The notes under the pieces are model-generated. The model saw only the letters and a list, made by a program, of their open reading frames with translations. It had not been told where the DNA came from and searched no databases. Of a DNA stretch of 20,916 nt, positions 7,535-15,924 are shown in pieces. The stretch lies in NCBI GenBank assembly GCA_035630195.1, contig DASQLD010000277.1:1-20916 (forward strand), given 5' to 3'. Both the position numbers and the translations under genes were made by a program. This DNA comes from DASQDN01 sp035630195. Lineage in GTDB: Bacteria; Acidobacteriota; Terriglobia; Bryobacterales; Bryobacteraceae. Positions within the stretch are counted from its first letter, which is position 1. Each line of letters starts with the position of its first letter.

Positions 7535-9433
7535 TCACCGCAAGGCAACGGTGACGGAAAGGTCCGTATACGCCGACCCGATCTGCACGTCGAACGCTAT
7601 TGAAGGGCCGGTGAGTGCCCACTCAGGCGCTCGCACCTTGATCTCCAGCAAGCCGGCGACACCACCCGAGGCGCTGCTAGCGGAAATCACTTCAGCGGAC
7701 GATCCGGTACCCATAGTGTCCTCGTTACGAGGGTCTGCAAAGAAGACGAGAATGTCTTTGGCTCTAGGAGTGATCGCCAGTCCAGCGCCTGTCACGTAGA
7801 ACGTTAGGACAGAGTTTCGCTCGGCCAGATTCTGTGGCGAGTTAATACTTCCATCTTCATTCAGAATGACAGCCGGCCCTTCTCCAGAACCATCGCTTGT
7901 GAAGACCCCGGGATGTGTTGGAGCGACCGGCAGTGTCAGCGGCTGCGAACGAACGCCGCGATGCTCAACTTCAATGACAACTGATGATTGTCGGGCTACA
8001 TCGTCCGGCACTATCGCGTTGACTTGCGTTGCGGATACAAACAGGAGCGGCGCGGCAACTCCATCGAAAAGAACGCGCACGTCTCCCAAGCTGGTGGGCG
8101 CCTTGGCATCGGAACGAACCCGTAAGACTTCGGCCGGACCCATATTGACACCGAAGATATTCACTATTTCTCCGGGAGAGACGGCGCCTCCAGCGTAGTT
8201 AGCTGCATTTAGAACGCACTCCCATGAAATGCGAGGTCGGAAGGTGTCCTGCACGCTGGGTGTCTTCGCAAGTTTCGCCAGAAACAGACTGCCGTGGGTG
8301 GTTCCACCGCGCACGCTCCCGCTCACATACAGGGCGTCTTTATCCACCGCAACGCTCCCGGCAGTCTCTGTTCTTGCGGTGCCGAACTGCCGTGTCCATT
8401 GCTCGTTACCAGCGACGTCGTAGCTTCGAACAAAGACATCCGGAGCGCCGGATCGGCACTGACCTGGTAATGTTCTTTTGACGCCCCCTGTCGCATAGAT
8501 TCCCGTGCTGTCAGCGACGAGAGCCTCAACTCCTGTCCCCGCCGGGCCGAATCGACGTCGCCAGAGGGAACCGCCGTCACCATCAAGCTTCTCGACATAT
8601 CCTTCTCGACTTTCATAAACGTACGTTGTCCTCTCGGCATGGGCACGTCGATACATCGAACCACCCACGTAAACACCCGTCGGGCCAGCAGCAACAGCCG
8701 CAGGTGAGTTGATTTGGTCTTCGGACTCAATGAGTGGGCGGGTCCACAGAAGAGAACCTGTGGCTGCAAACTTTCTTACAAATGCTTCTGTATTGTTCCG
8801 GCCAGCAACATACACACCGTTTCCATCCGTGGCTACTCCGCGCATGAGGGTCGCAGTCATCGTACGAGTCCACAGCTTTGTGCCGGAAAGTGAGTATCTG
8901 CGTACAATCCCTTGCGACAATCCATCCCAAGCAGCAATGTAAAGGCCTAGATCGTCGATTGCGAGTCCTGCGACGACGTGGTGTCCGGTCTCGGAGATGC
9001 GGAGTTCACGAGACCAAAGCTCCTTGCCATCTATGCCGTACTTGCGAAGCTGTGGTTCGCGCCGGTCTGATCCCACGGACATTGCTATGTACACGCCGCC
9101 GGGGTCTGCCACGAGGGCATCCGGAAAGGCATTATCGGGAGCCGGAATCTCCTGCGTCCAGAGTTCGCTGCCTGAGGCGTCGAATTTCCGGAGAACGGTC
9201 TTGTACTCTGTAGCTGAAGTTTTGAACGCCCCTGCCAGATAGATATCTCCTGCGTGAGTCGCCATCGGCGATACCGTGAGAGTCGGATAAACATCCAATC
9301 CCGCGGTGAACTGACGCGTGAGCAGGAACTCACGAGCAGCGAAAATGGGTTGTTCCGATGCTTGCACCGTGCAGAGTTGGAGCAAAAAAACCAGTACTAA
9401 GCGTAAATGCCTTACGAGTTCCCACCCATTCAT
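7535..9433 (-). CDS. Secreted beta-propeller protein with Solibacter-type C-terminal domain
   Basis: A 632-residue exported protein. The signal peptide covers about residues 1-26 (LRLVLVFLLQLCTVQA). Residues 45-390 form an SBBP-like propeller whose repeats carry a G-x-x-(L)-W-(T/S/R) unit at tryptophans 92, 140, 188, 230, 291 and 346, each followed by a G-(V/L/I)-Y-(I/V/A) strand. Residues 408-632 match the TIGR03437-type domain found at the C-terminus of many Solibacter secreted proteins, from NAANYAGGAVSPGEIVNIFG to the closing SVTVALR. The open frame extends to a TTG at 9487, but the ATG at 9433 has a strong GGGAGG site eight bases upstream and a signal peptide directly after it. The gene is 72 bases downstream of the TonB-dependent receptor on the same strand, suggesting a surface-associated partner. 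No enzymatic motif is visible. Confidence 0.85.
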   Translation of the reverse strand: MNGWELVRHLRLVLVFLLQLCTVQASEQPIFAAREFLLTRQFTAGLDVYPTLTVSPMATHAGDIYLAGAFKTSATEYKTVLRKFDASGSELWTQEIPAPDNAFPDALVADPGGVYIAMSVGSDRREPQLRKYGIDGKELWSRELRISETGHHVVAGLAIDDLGLYIAAWDGLSQGIVRRYSLSGTKLWTRTMTATLMRGVATDGNGVYVAGRNNTEAFVRKFAATGSLLWTRPLIESEDQINSPAAVAAGPTGVYVGGSMYRRAHAERTTYVYESREGYVEKLDGDGGSLWRRRFGPAGTGVEALVADSTGIYATGGVKRTLPGQCRSGAPDVFVRSYDVAGNEQWTRQFGTARTETAGSVAVDKDALYVSGSVRGGTTHGSLFLAKLAKTPSVQDTFRPRISWECVLNAANYAGGAVSPGEIVNIFGVNMGPAEVLRVRSDAKAPTSLGDVRVLFDGVAAPLLFVSATQVNAIVPDDVARQSSVVIEVEHRGVRSQPLTLPVAPTHPGVFTSDGSGEGPAVILNEDGSINSPQNLAERNSVLTFYVTGAGLAITPRAKDILVFFADPRNEDTMGTGSSAEVISASSASGGVAGLLEIKVRAPEWALTGPSIAFDVQIGSAYTDLSVTVALR

Positions 9434-9441
9434 AACGCCGG

Positions 9442-9447
9442 CCTCCC
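9442..9447 (-). promoter_or_regulatory. Ribosome binding site deciding the start at 9433
   Basis: GGGAGG on the minus strand lies eight bases before the ATG at 9433. It favours this start over the upstream TTG at 9487 in the same frame. Confidence 0.8.
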
Positions 9448-9505
9448 GACGCTCAAATAGGCGGGAACGGAGGCAATTATCCGCCAAACCCGCGATGTAA
9501 GCCGC

Positions 9506-12500
9506 TCAAAAGATGTACTTCAGGGCGAGCTGAATGCGGCGCGGATCTTCCGCTTGGATGATGCGTCCGGCATTCGGCGTTCCTACGCCCCCGTTGGGTG
9601 GCCCGAAATTCGGGGTGTTCGTGAAATTGAACGATTCGAATCGGAACTGCAGTCTGTGTCCTTCGACAGGCATTCTGAAGTCGCGGCCGACCATGACGTC
9701 GAGATTGGTGCGGCCGGGTCCGATAATGAGGTTTCGGCCCGCATTGCTCATGACTCCTGGAGCGCTCGGAACCACGAAATTAGTATCGAACCAACGATCG
9801 ATCGTGCGCTGATCACTGGGGAGATTCGGATTTCGAACCCAGTCGCCGCGAACCGTTCCACCCAGATTCTGGTTGTTCACGTTGATCGTGTGCGCGACTG
9901 GCATGCCGCTCAGCAGAGACAAAAGACCGCCGACCTGCCAGCCACCAACTATCCAACTAGCCGGACCCGATGTCAGATGTTGGCGGCCCTTGCCAAATGG
10001 CAGTTCGTATACACCGCTAACAACGTATGTGAATTCCCGATGCAGTGTCGACAGGCCACGCTCAATACTGAGATTGTACGGAGTGGCCGAACCCTGAGTT
10101 CCATCCACCAGGTCCTCATTGCCCTGGTCTATATTTTTCGACCACGTGAATGAGCTCAGAAAAGTAAGACCGCGTGAGAACCGCTTTTCGACCTTGGCGG
10201 TCAACGCGTTGTAGCTCGAATTGAGGGAATTTTCATGCAACGTGACCGAGTTGAATTGCGGCCGGATCAACCGCTGGTTCGCTGCGACGTTCGCGCTCGG
10301 AGTGAATGGCAGGTTGATATTCCTCTGCGTCGCCAGAAACGTTCCCTTGGTTCCCATGTAGCCCACGGTTAGAAGCACGTCGAATGGAAGTGTCTGTTGA
10401 ACGTCGAAGAACCATTGATACGCCTCGAGATTTTGTCTTTGGTTCGGGAAAACAAAGATGTTGGAGCCGCGTGGGATCTCGTTGGATAGACGAAACTCAG
10501 GAAACCCTTCCTGAACGAATACGCTTGTCCGCTCGAAGTTTTGTTGGATCGCGATATCGGCGCTTCGCGGAGGGCCGCTTCGGAAGTTCGCTCCTTCCGT
10601 TGAGAGGCTATTGGGTTCTCCATAGAAGACTCCCGCGCCTGTTCGAATCACAGTCTTTTCGGCCAGACTCCAGGCAAGACCAATTCGAGGCGCCCAGTTG
10701 TTTCTGTCCTGTGCACACCCACAATCAGTGCCGTCTTTGGGGAAAGCGATACCTTCTTCCGTAACGCTTGAGACGTTGATGCCTTGCAATAGATAACGGC
10801 TGATCGTCTGATTCGCCGCGTCCGGAAATGTGCCGACACCAAATAACTCGTAGCGTAAACCAAGATTCAATGTGAGATTCCGAGCGATTTTCCAGTCGTC
10901 CTGGATGAACCCTGCGTAATAGGGAGCATTTAAGTTCTCACCCTGATTGTTGCCGTACGTGCCGCCTCCAACCCAGCCGAGGAGCATGTCGGCAAAACCG
11001 TTACCGGAATTTCCGCGGCTTGTGCCAACGTTTGGGCGCTCGGACGTGAACGCTCCGGAGAAGGTGAAGTTGCCGCGTCGCAGCCTCGCTGCGTCGCGAT
11101 AGATATTCAGAAATCGATACTCGCCACCGAACTTGAATGTATGCTTGCCACGCTGCCAGAGCAGACTCTCGGTGATCATATAGTTGGCCAGATTGTTGAT
11201 GTTGGGCCAGAAACTGCGCGGTCCGATTTCGACATATCCGCTTGGACTGAACCGCGTCCATCCCTGATCCAACCCATCACCGGCGCTATCACCAGGGGCT
11301 CCCTTGATGCCGAACTCCGGATTCAAATTCTCTGTAAATGGAATGTCGAACGCCGTATCGAACTTTGAGAAGCCAAAACGCAATTCATTAAATAGCGAGG
11401 GCGTAAGCGTACTCGAAAGATTTCCAACAATGTTGTGCCCTTTGAGATCGACGGTTTGCCCCTGCCCACCCATCGCCGGATATGGCAGTGTGCCTGCTTC
11501 ATTGCGGAACTGTTTCCGAATCGAATATCGCGAAAAGAATCGATGCTTCTCCGTGAAGTTATGATCACCGCGCATGTCGTACTGATTTGCATCGTTGGAA
11601 TCTGTTGGAGAGTAGAAATAGTTGTCGGTAAGATGTTCACGTCCCGCAATGTTCGGCGCGGGATAAAGCTCGACGATTCGGCTCACAATGGGATCCCACC
11701 GGTCCTTCGGAATGACATTGCCGGGAAATGGCTGACGGATGGCATCAGCTCCCGAGCCACGTAAAGTTAACGGATCATAAACATTGCGCCGAATTGCGGG
11801 CTGTTGAGAGAAATCGCCACGCTCGACGATATCTCGGCTAGGGACTGTCGAGATGTAACTCTGACCTAACCGGATTCGCGTGCCTTGATAGCTGAAGAAG
11901 AAAAATGTACGGTTCTTGATGACTGGACCGCCGATCGTACCGCCAAACTGGTTCTGCTTGTAATTGGGCTTCTGACCACCTGATCGATTTGCGAAGAAGT
12001 TCGTCGCATCGAGCTTATCGTTCCGAAGGAAATGATAAAGGGAACCGTGAAAGTCGTTCGTTCCGGCACGAGTATTCACCAGCACCTTAGCGCCTGCTCG
12101 ATAGCCATACTCAGCGCTCATGTTGTTGGTGACTACCTTGAACTCGGCGACGGCGTCTACGGGTGGTTTAACGGCCTGTGCTTCGAAGCCTAGCGGCCCG
12201 CCAGATGTGCGGGAGCTGTTGTCGTTTCCGTCAAGCAGCACGTTGTTCTGGGCCATCTGCATACCTGCCGCCGCAAAGGCGCCTTCATCACGAGCGCGAC
12301 TTCCTTGCGTTGAGTTGCCGCCGGGAATTACTCCTGTAGTGAACTGGGCGAGTTGCAAATAGTTACGTCCATTCAGCGGCATTTCGGTGATTCGTTTTGA
12401 ATCGATAACCTGACCGACTTCCGTAGTGTCTGCGTTCAGTAGCACAGCGGACGCAGAGACTTGGATAGCCTCGACAATCGCGCCGGGCTTCAACTCGAAA

Positions 12501-12790
12501 TTGAATCGAGCCAGTTGCCCTACTTCCAGCCGAAACTCGTTGATGGACTGAGTTGCGAAACCGGGCGAAGACACATCAAGCCGGTAGCGGCCGGGATTCA
12601 GAGACGGCGCGACATACAAACCCTGTTCGTTGGTCGTATAGTCGAGAGCGACGCCGGTCTCAATATTGCTTATTTTGATGGACGCGTTTGGCGCTGCGGC
12701 GCCACTCGAATCCGTAATTTGTCCTTGAACTCCCGAATTCTGCGCCAACAGGGCGGTGGTTGCAAATAAGAGGGGTATAAATGTACGCAC
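9506..12790 (-). CDS. TonB-dependent receptor, Oar-like, with carboxypeptidase-regulatory domain
   Basis: A 1094-residue outer-membrane receptor. The signal peptide covers residues 1-16. A carboxypeptidase-regulatory-like beta-sandwich spans about 19-103 (GQITDSSGAAAPNASIKI through YRLDVSSPGF). The plug follows, with MPLNGRNYLQLAQFTTGV at 137-154 and NNVLLDGNDNSS near 190, both typical of the large acidobacterial receptors. From about residue 240 the chain is a long barrel ending in the aromatic ALKYIF expected for outer-membrane insertion. It should import large or scarce substrates using TonB energy; the ligand is unknown. The GTG start has GGGAG at 12798-12802, seven bases upstream. A possible promoter and three direct repeats lie in the 115-base gap before it. 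The length is normal for this subfamily. Confidence 0.93.
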   Translation of the reverse strand: MRTFIPLLFATTALLAQNSGVQGQITDSSGAAAPNASIKISNIETGVALDYTTNEQGLYVAPSLNPGRYRLDVSSPGFATQSINEFRLEVGQLARFNFELKPGAIVEAIQVSASAVLLNADTTEVGQVIDSKRITEMPLNGRNYLQLAQFTTGVIPGGNSTQGSRARDEGAFAAAGMQMAQNNVLLDGNDNSSRTSGGPLGFEAQAVKPPVDAVAEFKVVTNNMSAEYGYRAGAKVLVNTRAGTNDFHGSLYHFLRNDKLDATNFFANRSGGQKPNYKQNQFGGTIGGPVIKNRTFFFFSYQGTRIRLGQSYISTVPSRDIVERGDFSQQPAIRRNVYDPLTLRGSGADAIRQPFPGNVIPKDRWDPIVSRIVELYPAPNIAGREHLTDNYFYSPTDSNDANQYDMRGDHNFTEKHRFFSRYSIRKQFRNEAGTLPYPAMGGQGQTVDLKGHNIVGNLSSTLTPSLFNELRFGFSKFDTAFDIPFTENLNPEFGIKGAPGDSAGDGLDQGWTRFSPSGYVEIGPRSFWPNINNLANYMITESLLWQRGKHTFKFGGEYRFLNIYRDAARLRRGNFTFSGAFTSERPNVGTSRGNSGNGFADMLLGWVGGGTYGNNQGENLNAPYYAGFIQDDWKIARNLTLNLGLRYELFGVGTFPDAANQTISRYLLQGINVSSVTEEGIAFPKDGTDCGCAQDRNNWAPRIGLAWSLAEKTVIRTGAGVFYGEPNSLSTEGANFRSGPPRSADIAIQQNFERTSVFVQEGFPEFRLSNEIPRGSNIFVFPNQRQNLEAYQWFFDVQQTLPFDVLLTVGYMGTKGTFLATQRNINLPFTPSANVAANQRLIRPQFNSVTLHENSLNSSYNALTAKVEKRFSRGLTFLSSFTWSKNIDQGNEDLVDGTQGSATPYNLSIERGLSTLHREFTYVVSGVYELPFGKGRQHLTSGPASWIVGGWQVGGLLSLLSGMPVAHTINVNNQNLGGTVRGDWVRNPNLPSDQRTIDRWFDTNFVVPSAPGVMSNAGRNLIIGPGRTNLDVMVGRDFRMPVEGHRLQFRFESFNFTNTPNFGPPNGGVGTPNAGRIIQAEDPRRIQLALKYIF

Positions 12791-12815
12791 GAGGTCACTC
12801 CCGAATGATGTTCGT

Positions 12816-12821
12816 AGTATA
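12816..12821 (-). promoter_or_regulatory. Candidate -10 element for the TonB-dependent receptor gene
   Basis: TATACT on the minus strand matches five of six bases of a housekeeping -10 box and would give a leader of about 20 bases before the GTG at 12790. The hexamer 17 bases upstream is a poor -35, so an activator may be needed. Direct repeats at 12847-12881 lie immediately upstream. Confidence 0.35.
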
Positions 12822-12846
12822 GCGGGGTGAGTCGCAGATGCAGAGA

Positions 12847-12881
12847 TAATCGTTAGTTGTAATCGTTCTGCAACAAGCGTT
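12847..12881. repeat. Three direct repeats upstream of the receptor promoter
   Basis: On the plus strand TAATCGTT occurs at 12847-12854 and again at 12860-12867, and the near copy AAGCGTT lies at 12875-12881. The copies are 13 and 14 bases apart. They sit 26-65 bases upstream of the candidate -10 box for the receptor gene, a usual place for regulator binding sites. Confidence 0.4.
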
Positions 12882-12905
12882 AAGATGCCGCAGACAACTA
12901 TTATG

Positions 12906-14606
12906 TCAACGGCCGCTTGTTTGGGTGGTGGTGGCCGCGAGCAGCTTGCGGATGGTATCAGATATAGTGGTCGGACGAACCACTTTCTTCAGTTTTTCTG
13001 GATCGCCCTCAGCGCCCTGTCGCTCAATCGCCTCACGGTAGCGTTCCTGGTGATCGGCAAGGTCGAGCGGAGTCTCACCTGCGGAATTCTTCCCGTCAAG
13101 CGAAACGCCCTGCGAATAAAGATACTCAATGACAGCGGGCGACCCTCCGAGTACGGCGAGGTGCATAATCGTCTGCTTCTGCCTGGGCAGGGTGATAGGG
13201 TCCACCGGATCGGGAATCTTTTCGGTCGGATTGTAGGAGAGCGTCAACTCCGCGCCATGGGCGGCGAATTCCTTAACGACAGGGAGATCACCTGCGATCA
13301 CTGCTACCGAGAAGGGAGTGTGTCCGTCCTTGCGGAAGAGATTCGGATTAGCCCCGTTCTGCGCCATCATTTTTACGAGCTCGAGATTTCGGGAACTCGC
13401 CGCGATATGAAAGGCGGATGAGCCCGGTGGCGCCGGATTGATACGAACATCACCGGCTGGTCCAGCCGTCGGATACCGCGTTTGGCGATTGGGGTCAGCC
13501 CCTGCGGCCAGCAACTTGCTCGCGATTGACAAAGCCTCGTCTACCTGTGATGCAGGCGCGGCCTTGTCCACCCTACCGAGCGTAAGCAAAGCAGCTTTGC
13601 CACCGTAAGCCCCCCCACGTCGCAGGTCAGGACCAAGCATCGCGTTGGCTACCGCGAGCGCCGCTGCATGGAGGGCCGTGTAGCCGGCGCCATCGGCTCC
13701 GCCTAACTTAGCCCCTCGATCAAGAAGAAGACGAGCCATTGCAAGATCGGCGTGAAAACGTTGTGAGGTACCTGCCTGGGCCGGCGCACCCTTGCCGGGA
13801 ACGAAGGTTAGATCCGGTGGATCCCAGTTGTAGAGCGCCGCAAGCAATGGAGTGGTACCGTCTGCTGCGGGTTGATTGACATCTAGCCCAGCGTCCAGAA
13901 GAATGCGAGCCGATTCCAGATTATGTTTCTGTACCGCGAAGAACAGCGCGTTGAGGCCGCCCTTCTTGCTGTTGTAGGCGCCATCCGTGTTCCAAGGAAT
14001 GCCAGTCTTCCCCAGCGTGGCCGTTGTCGGCGCATAAATGGTGTACTTCACATCCCATGCGGTCGTCGCCGTCACGACATCCGCGCCGTGATTCACCAAC
14101 AAGTGAACCGCCGCCGGATATCCCGCCGCCCACATCAACGCAGTCTGGCCGAATTTCTTCTCACGCGCGTTGACGTTCCCGCCGCGATCGATCAGCAGGC
14201 GCATCACCTCAACCTGACCCAAACGAGCCGCTGTCATTAAAGGTGTTTCGCCATTCTCTCGCGCGACGTTTGGATTCGCTCCTTTGCCGAGCAGCAGCTT
14301 GACCATCGCGGTCGAGCCGTTGTTGATAGCAAGTGATAGGGGACTAATACCGAGTTCGTTAGTCAAATCTGGATTGGCGCCTTTGTCGAGTAGCAGTTCC
14401 GCGATAACGCCATTAGTGTGGCTTGCTGCCCATGCCAGAGCCGTAGTGCCGTCTTCCGCACGCGCGTTCACGTCGGCTCCTTGACGCACAAGTGCAGCAA
14501 CGGTAGCCGAATCGTCGGCGCGTGCGGCATCGATCAGCGCGTCGCCCGACTCCGCCAGCAGTCCCGCTAGCGAGGTCAGTAGGACTAATGCCAGCCGGAA
14601 GCTCAC
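12906..14606 (-). CDS. Secreted ankyrin-repeat protein
   Basis: A 566-residue protein with a signal peptide (about residues 1-18, ALVLLTSLAGLLA), so it is probably periplasmic. About ten ankyrin repeats can be read; the clearest start at residues 21, 53, 86, 119, 152, 217, 395, 427 and 477, with typical units such as DGTTALAWAASHTN and ENGETPLMTAARLGQ. Three insertions interrupt the solenoid: about 183-215, 259-283 and 322-355. Ankyrin arrays bind proteins, and no catalytic motif is present. The GTG start follows the upstream TAA with no base between them, and its strong ribosome site GGAGGT lies across the end of that gene, so translation is coupled to the DUF1552 gene. This suggests an interaction with the DUF1552 protein or the cytochrome, which is inference. 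Confidence 0.9.
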   Translation of the reverse strand: MSFRLALVLLTSLAGLLAESGDALIDAARADDSATVAALVRQGADVNARAEDGTTALAWAASHTNGVIAELLLDKGANPDLTNELGISPLSLAINNGSTAMVKLLLGKGANPNVARENGETPLMTAARLGQVEVMRLLIDRGGNVNAREKKFGQTALMWAAGYPAAVHLLVNHGADVVTATTAWDVKYTIYAPTTATLGKTGIPWNTDGAYNSKKGGLNALFFAVQKHNLESARILLDAGLDVNQPAADGTTPLLAALYNWDPPDLTFVPGKGAPAQAGTSQRFHADLAMARLLLDRGAKLGGADGAGYTALHAAALAVANAMLGPDLRRGGAYGGKAALLTLGRVDKAAPASQVDEALSIASKLLAAGADPNRQTRYPTAGPAGDVRINPAPPGSSAFHIAASSRNLELVKMMAQNGANPNLFRKDGHTPFSVAVIAGDLPVVKEFAAHGAELTLSYNPTEKIPDPVDPITLPRQKQTIMHLAVLGGSPAVIEYLYSQGVSLDGKNSAGETPLDLADHQERYREAIERQGAEGDPEKLKKVVRPTTISDTIRKLLAATTTQTSGR

Positions 14607-15914
14607 TTAGACCTCCAGTCGATTCAATTTGCCGGTGCTATCGCCGAACTTCTCGGTAGGTACGCCAACCTTATCCAACATCGTGAGATAGAGGTTCGTC
14701 AGTGGTGTAGTATCACCCGAAAACTTGATGTGACGGCCTCCGGCAATGCGACCGGCGGCTCCACCGGCCAGGATGATCGGCAAGTCGCGTTGACTGTGAG
14801 ATGTAGGCACACTCAGATTGCTTCCGTATAGGATCAATGAGTGGTCGAGTAACGTGGAGGAGCCCTCTTTCAGGCCGTCCAACTTATTCAGGAAATAAGC
14901 AAACAGACGCGACTGGTCGACATTGATCTTGGCCAGCGCGTCGAGCTTATCTTTCTCGAAATTGTGGTGTGAGATTTCATGATGCCCCATGACGATATTG
15001 AGATGGGGAAAGTTCATGGAACTCGCCTCACGGGCATACAGGAATGTCCAAACACGAGTAAGGTCTGCCTGAATTGCCAGCGTCTGCAGATCGAACATCA
15101 GCTTAATGTTCTCCACCCATGAATCCGGAACGCCTGAGGGCCGTGACGTATTCGGGAGGTCGGCAGGTTCTTTGCGCATAGCCACCTGAATCCTGCGCTC
15201 GATATCGCGGATGGATTCCACGTATTCATCCAGCTTGTGACGATCGGCAGCAGTCAACTGCTTCTTCAGTTGATCGATGCGCTCGGTGACGGTGTCAAGG
15301 CTACTGCGATCCGCGGCTTGGCGCGCGGCTGTTGCTCTGGGATCGATGCGACCTCCCTCGCCGAAAAGCTGTTCAAACACGCGCCGCGGATTGTACTCGA
15401 GCGGCAACGGAACTGTCGCGCTCCTAAAAATCGGGCCCACGTGCGCACTACCGACAGTTGTCTTTTCTCCAGCCAGTTCCAACGAAGCAAACTGAGTCTC
15501 TTTCCCGAGGGTTTGCGCGGCCAATTGGTCGATGGAGATACCGACGTGAATCTTGCCTTTTGTCGGCTCGACACCGGTCATGAATGACGCTAGCGCGCGA
15601 TCATGAAAGCCAGGCTTCGACCGATCCGGGTCCGAAGAGAGGCCGCTGATCACAACAAACTTCTTCTTATGAGGAGCCAGAGGTGCAAGCCCTTCGCTGA
15701 ACTGATAATCCGCGCCTTCCCCTTTCGGCCGCCAGCGGTCCTGGTCAACACCGAGCGGATACATCACGAAGCCGAGACGGCGCACCGGCGCCGCTGGGGT
15801 CAGCCGCTCGGCTCGTAGCGCCGGGACCATCGCATCCAATAACGGGAGCGCCAACGCAGTCCCTACGCCCCGAAGAATCGTCCGGCGGGGCAAGCTTTTC
15901 TGTGTGATGAACAT
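14607..15914 (-). CDS. DUF1552 family protein, Tat-exported
   Basis: A 435-residue protein of the DUF1552 family, which recurs next to DUF1592-type cytochromes in Acidobacteria and Planctomycetes; its biochemical role is not established. The N-terminus has a twin-arginine signal, PRRTILRG at 9-16, followed by ALALPLLDAM. Conserved-looking segments include LGFVMYPLGV (47-56), VISGLSS (88-94), FHDRALASFMTG (103-114), a histidine-rich MGHHEISHH (309-317), ILYGSNLS (361-368) and the closing TPLTNLYLTMLDKVGVP (403-419). The histidine cluster could bind metal. AGGA at 15921-15924 serves as ribosome site six bases before the ATG, and the start is 10 bases after the cytochrome gene's stop. Export by Tat implies folding, possibly with a cofactor, before transport. 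Confidence 0.88.
   Translation of the reverse strand: MFITQKSLPRRTILRGVGTALALPLLDAMVPALRAERLTPAAPVRRLGFVMYPLGVDQDRWRPKGEGADYQFSEGLAPLAPHKKKFVVISGLSSDPDRSKPGFHDRALASFMTGVEPTKGKIHVGISIDQLAAQTLGKETQFASLELAGEKTTVGSAHVGPIFRSATVPLPLEYNPRRVFEQLFGEGGRIDPRATAARQAADRSSLDTVTERIDQLKKQLTAADRHKLDEYVESIRDIERRIQVAMRKEPADLPNTSRPSGVPDSWVENIKLMFDLQTLAIQADLTRVWTFLYAREASSMNFPHLNIVMGHHEISHHNFEKDKLDALAKINVDQSRLFAYFLNKLDGLKEGSSTLLDHSLILYGSNLSVPTSHSQRDLPIILAGGAAGRIAGGRHIKFSGDTTPLTNLYLTMLDKVGVPTEKFGDSTGKLNRLEV
14611..14616 (-). promoter_or_regulatory. Ribosome binding site for the ankyrin gene inside the DUF1552 gene
   Basis: GGAGGT on the minus strand lies four bases before the GTG at 14606 and within the last codons of the DUF1552 gene. 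It supports this GTG start and coupled translation. Confidence 0.8.
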
Positions 15915-15924
15915 TGCCGTTCCT

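Noticed and set aside
7535..7554. Hairpin TCACCG / CGGTGA at the convergent junction as a bidirectional terminator
   Set aside because: The stem is only six bases, lies within the coding end of the minus-strand gene and has no T-run on either side.
9434..9487. N-terminal extension of the propeller gene to TTG 9487
   Set aside because: It would bury the signal peptide; the ATG at 9433 has a much better ribosome site.
9554..10153. Plus-strand open frame of 199 codons opposite the end of the TonB-dependent receptor
   Set aside because: The receptor frame continues through to its aromatic C-terminus. The antisense frame resembles no family and has no upstream signals.
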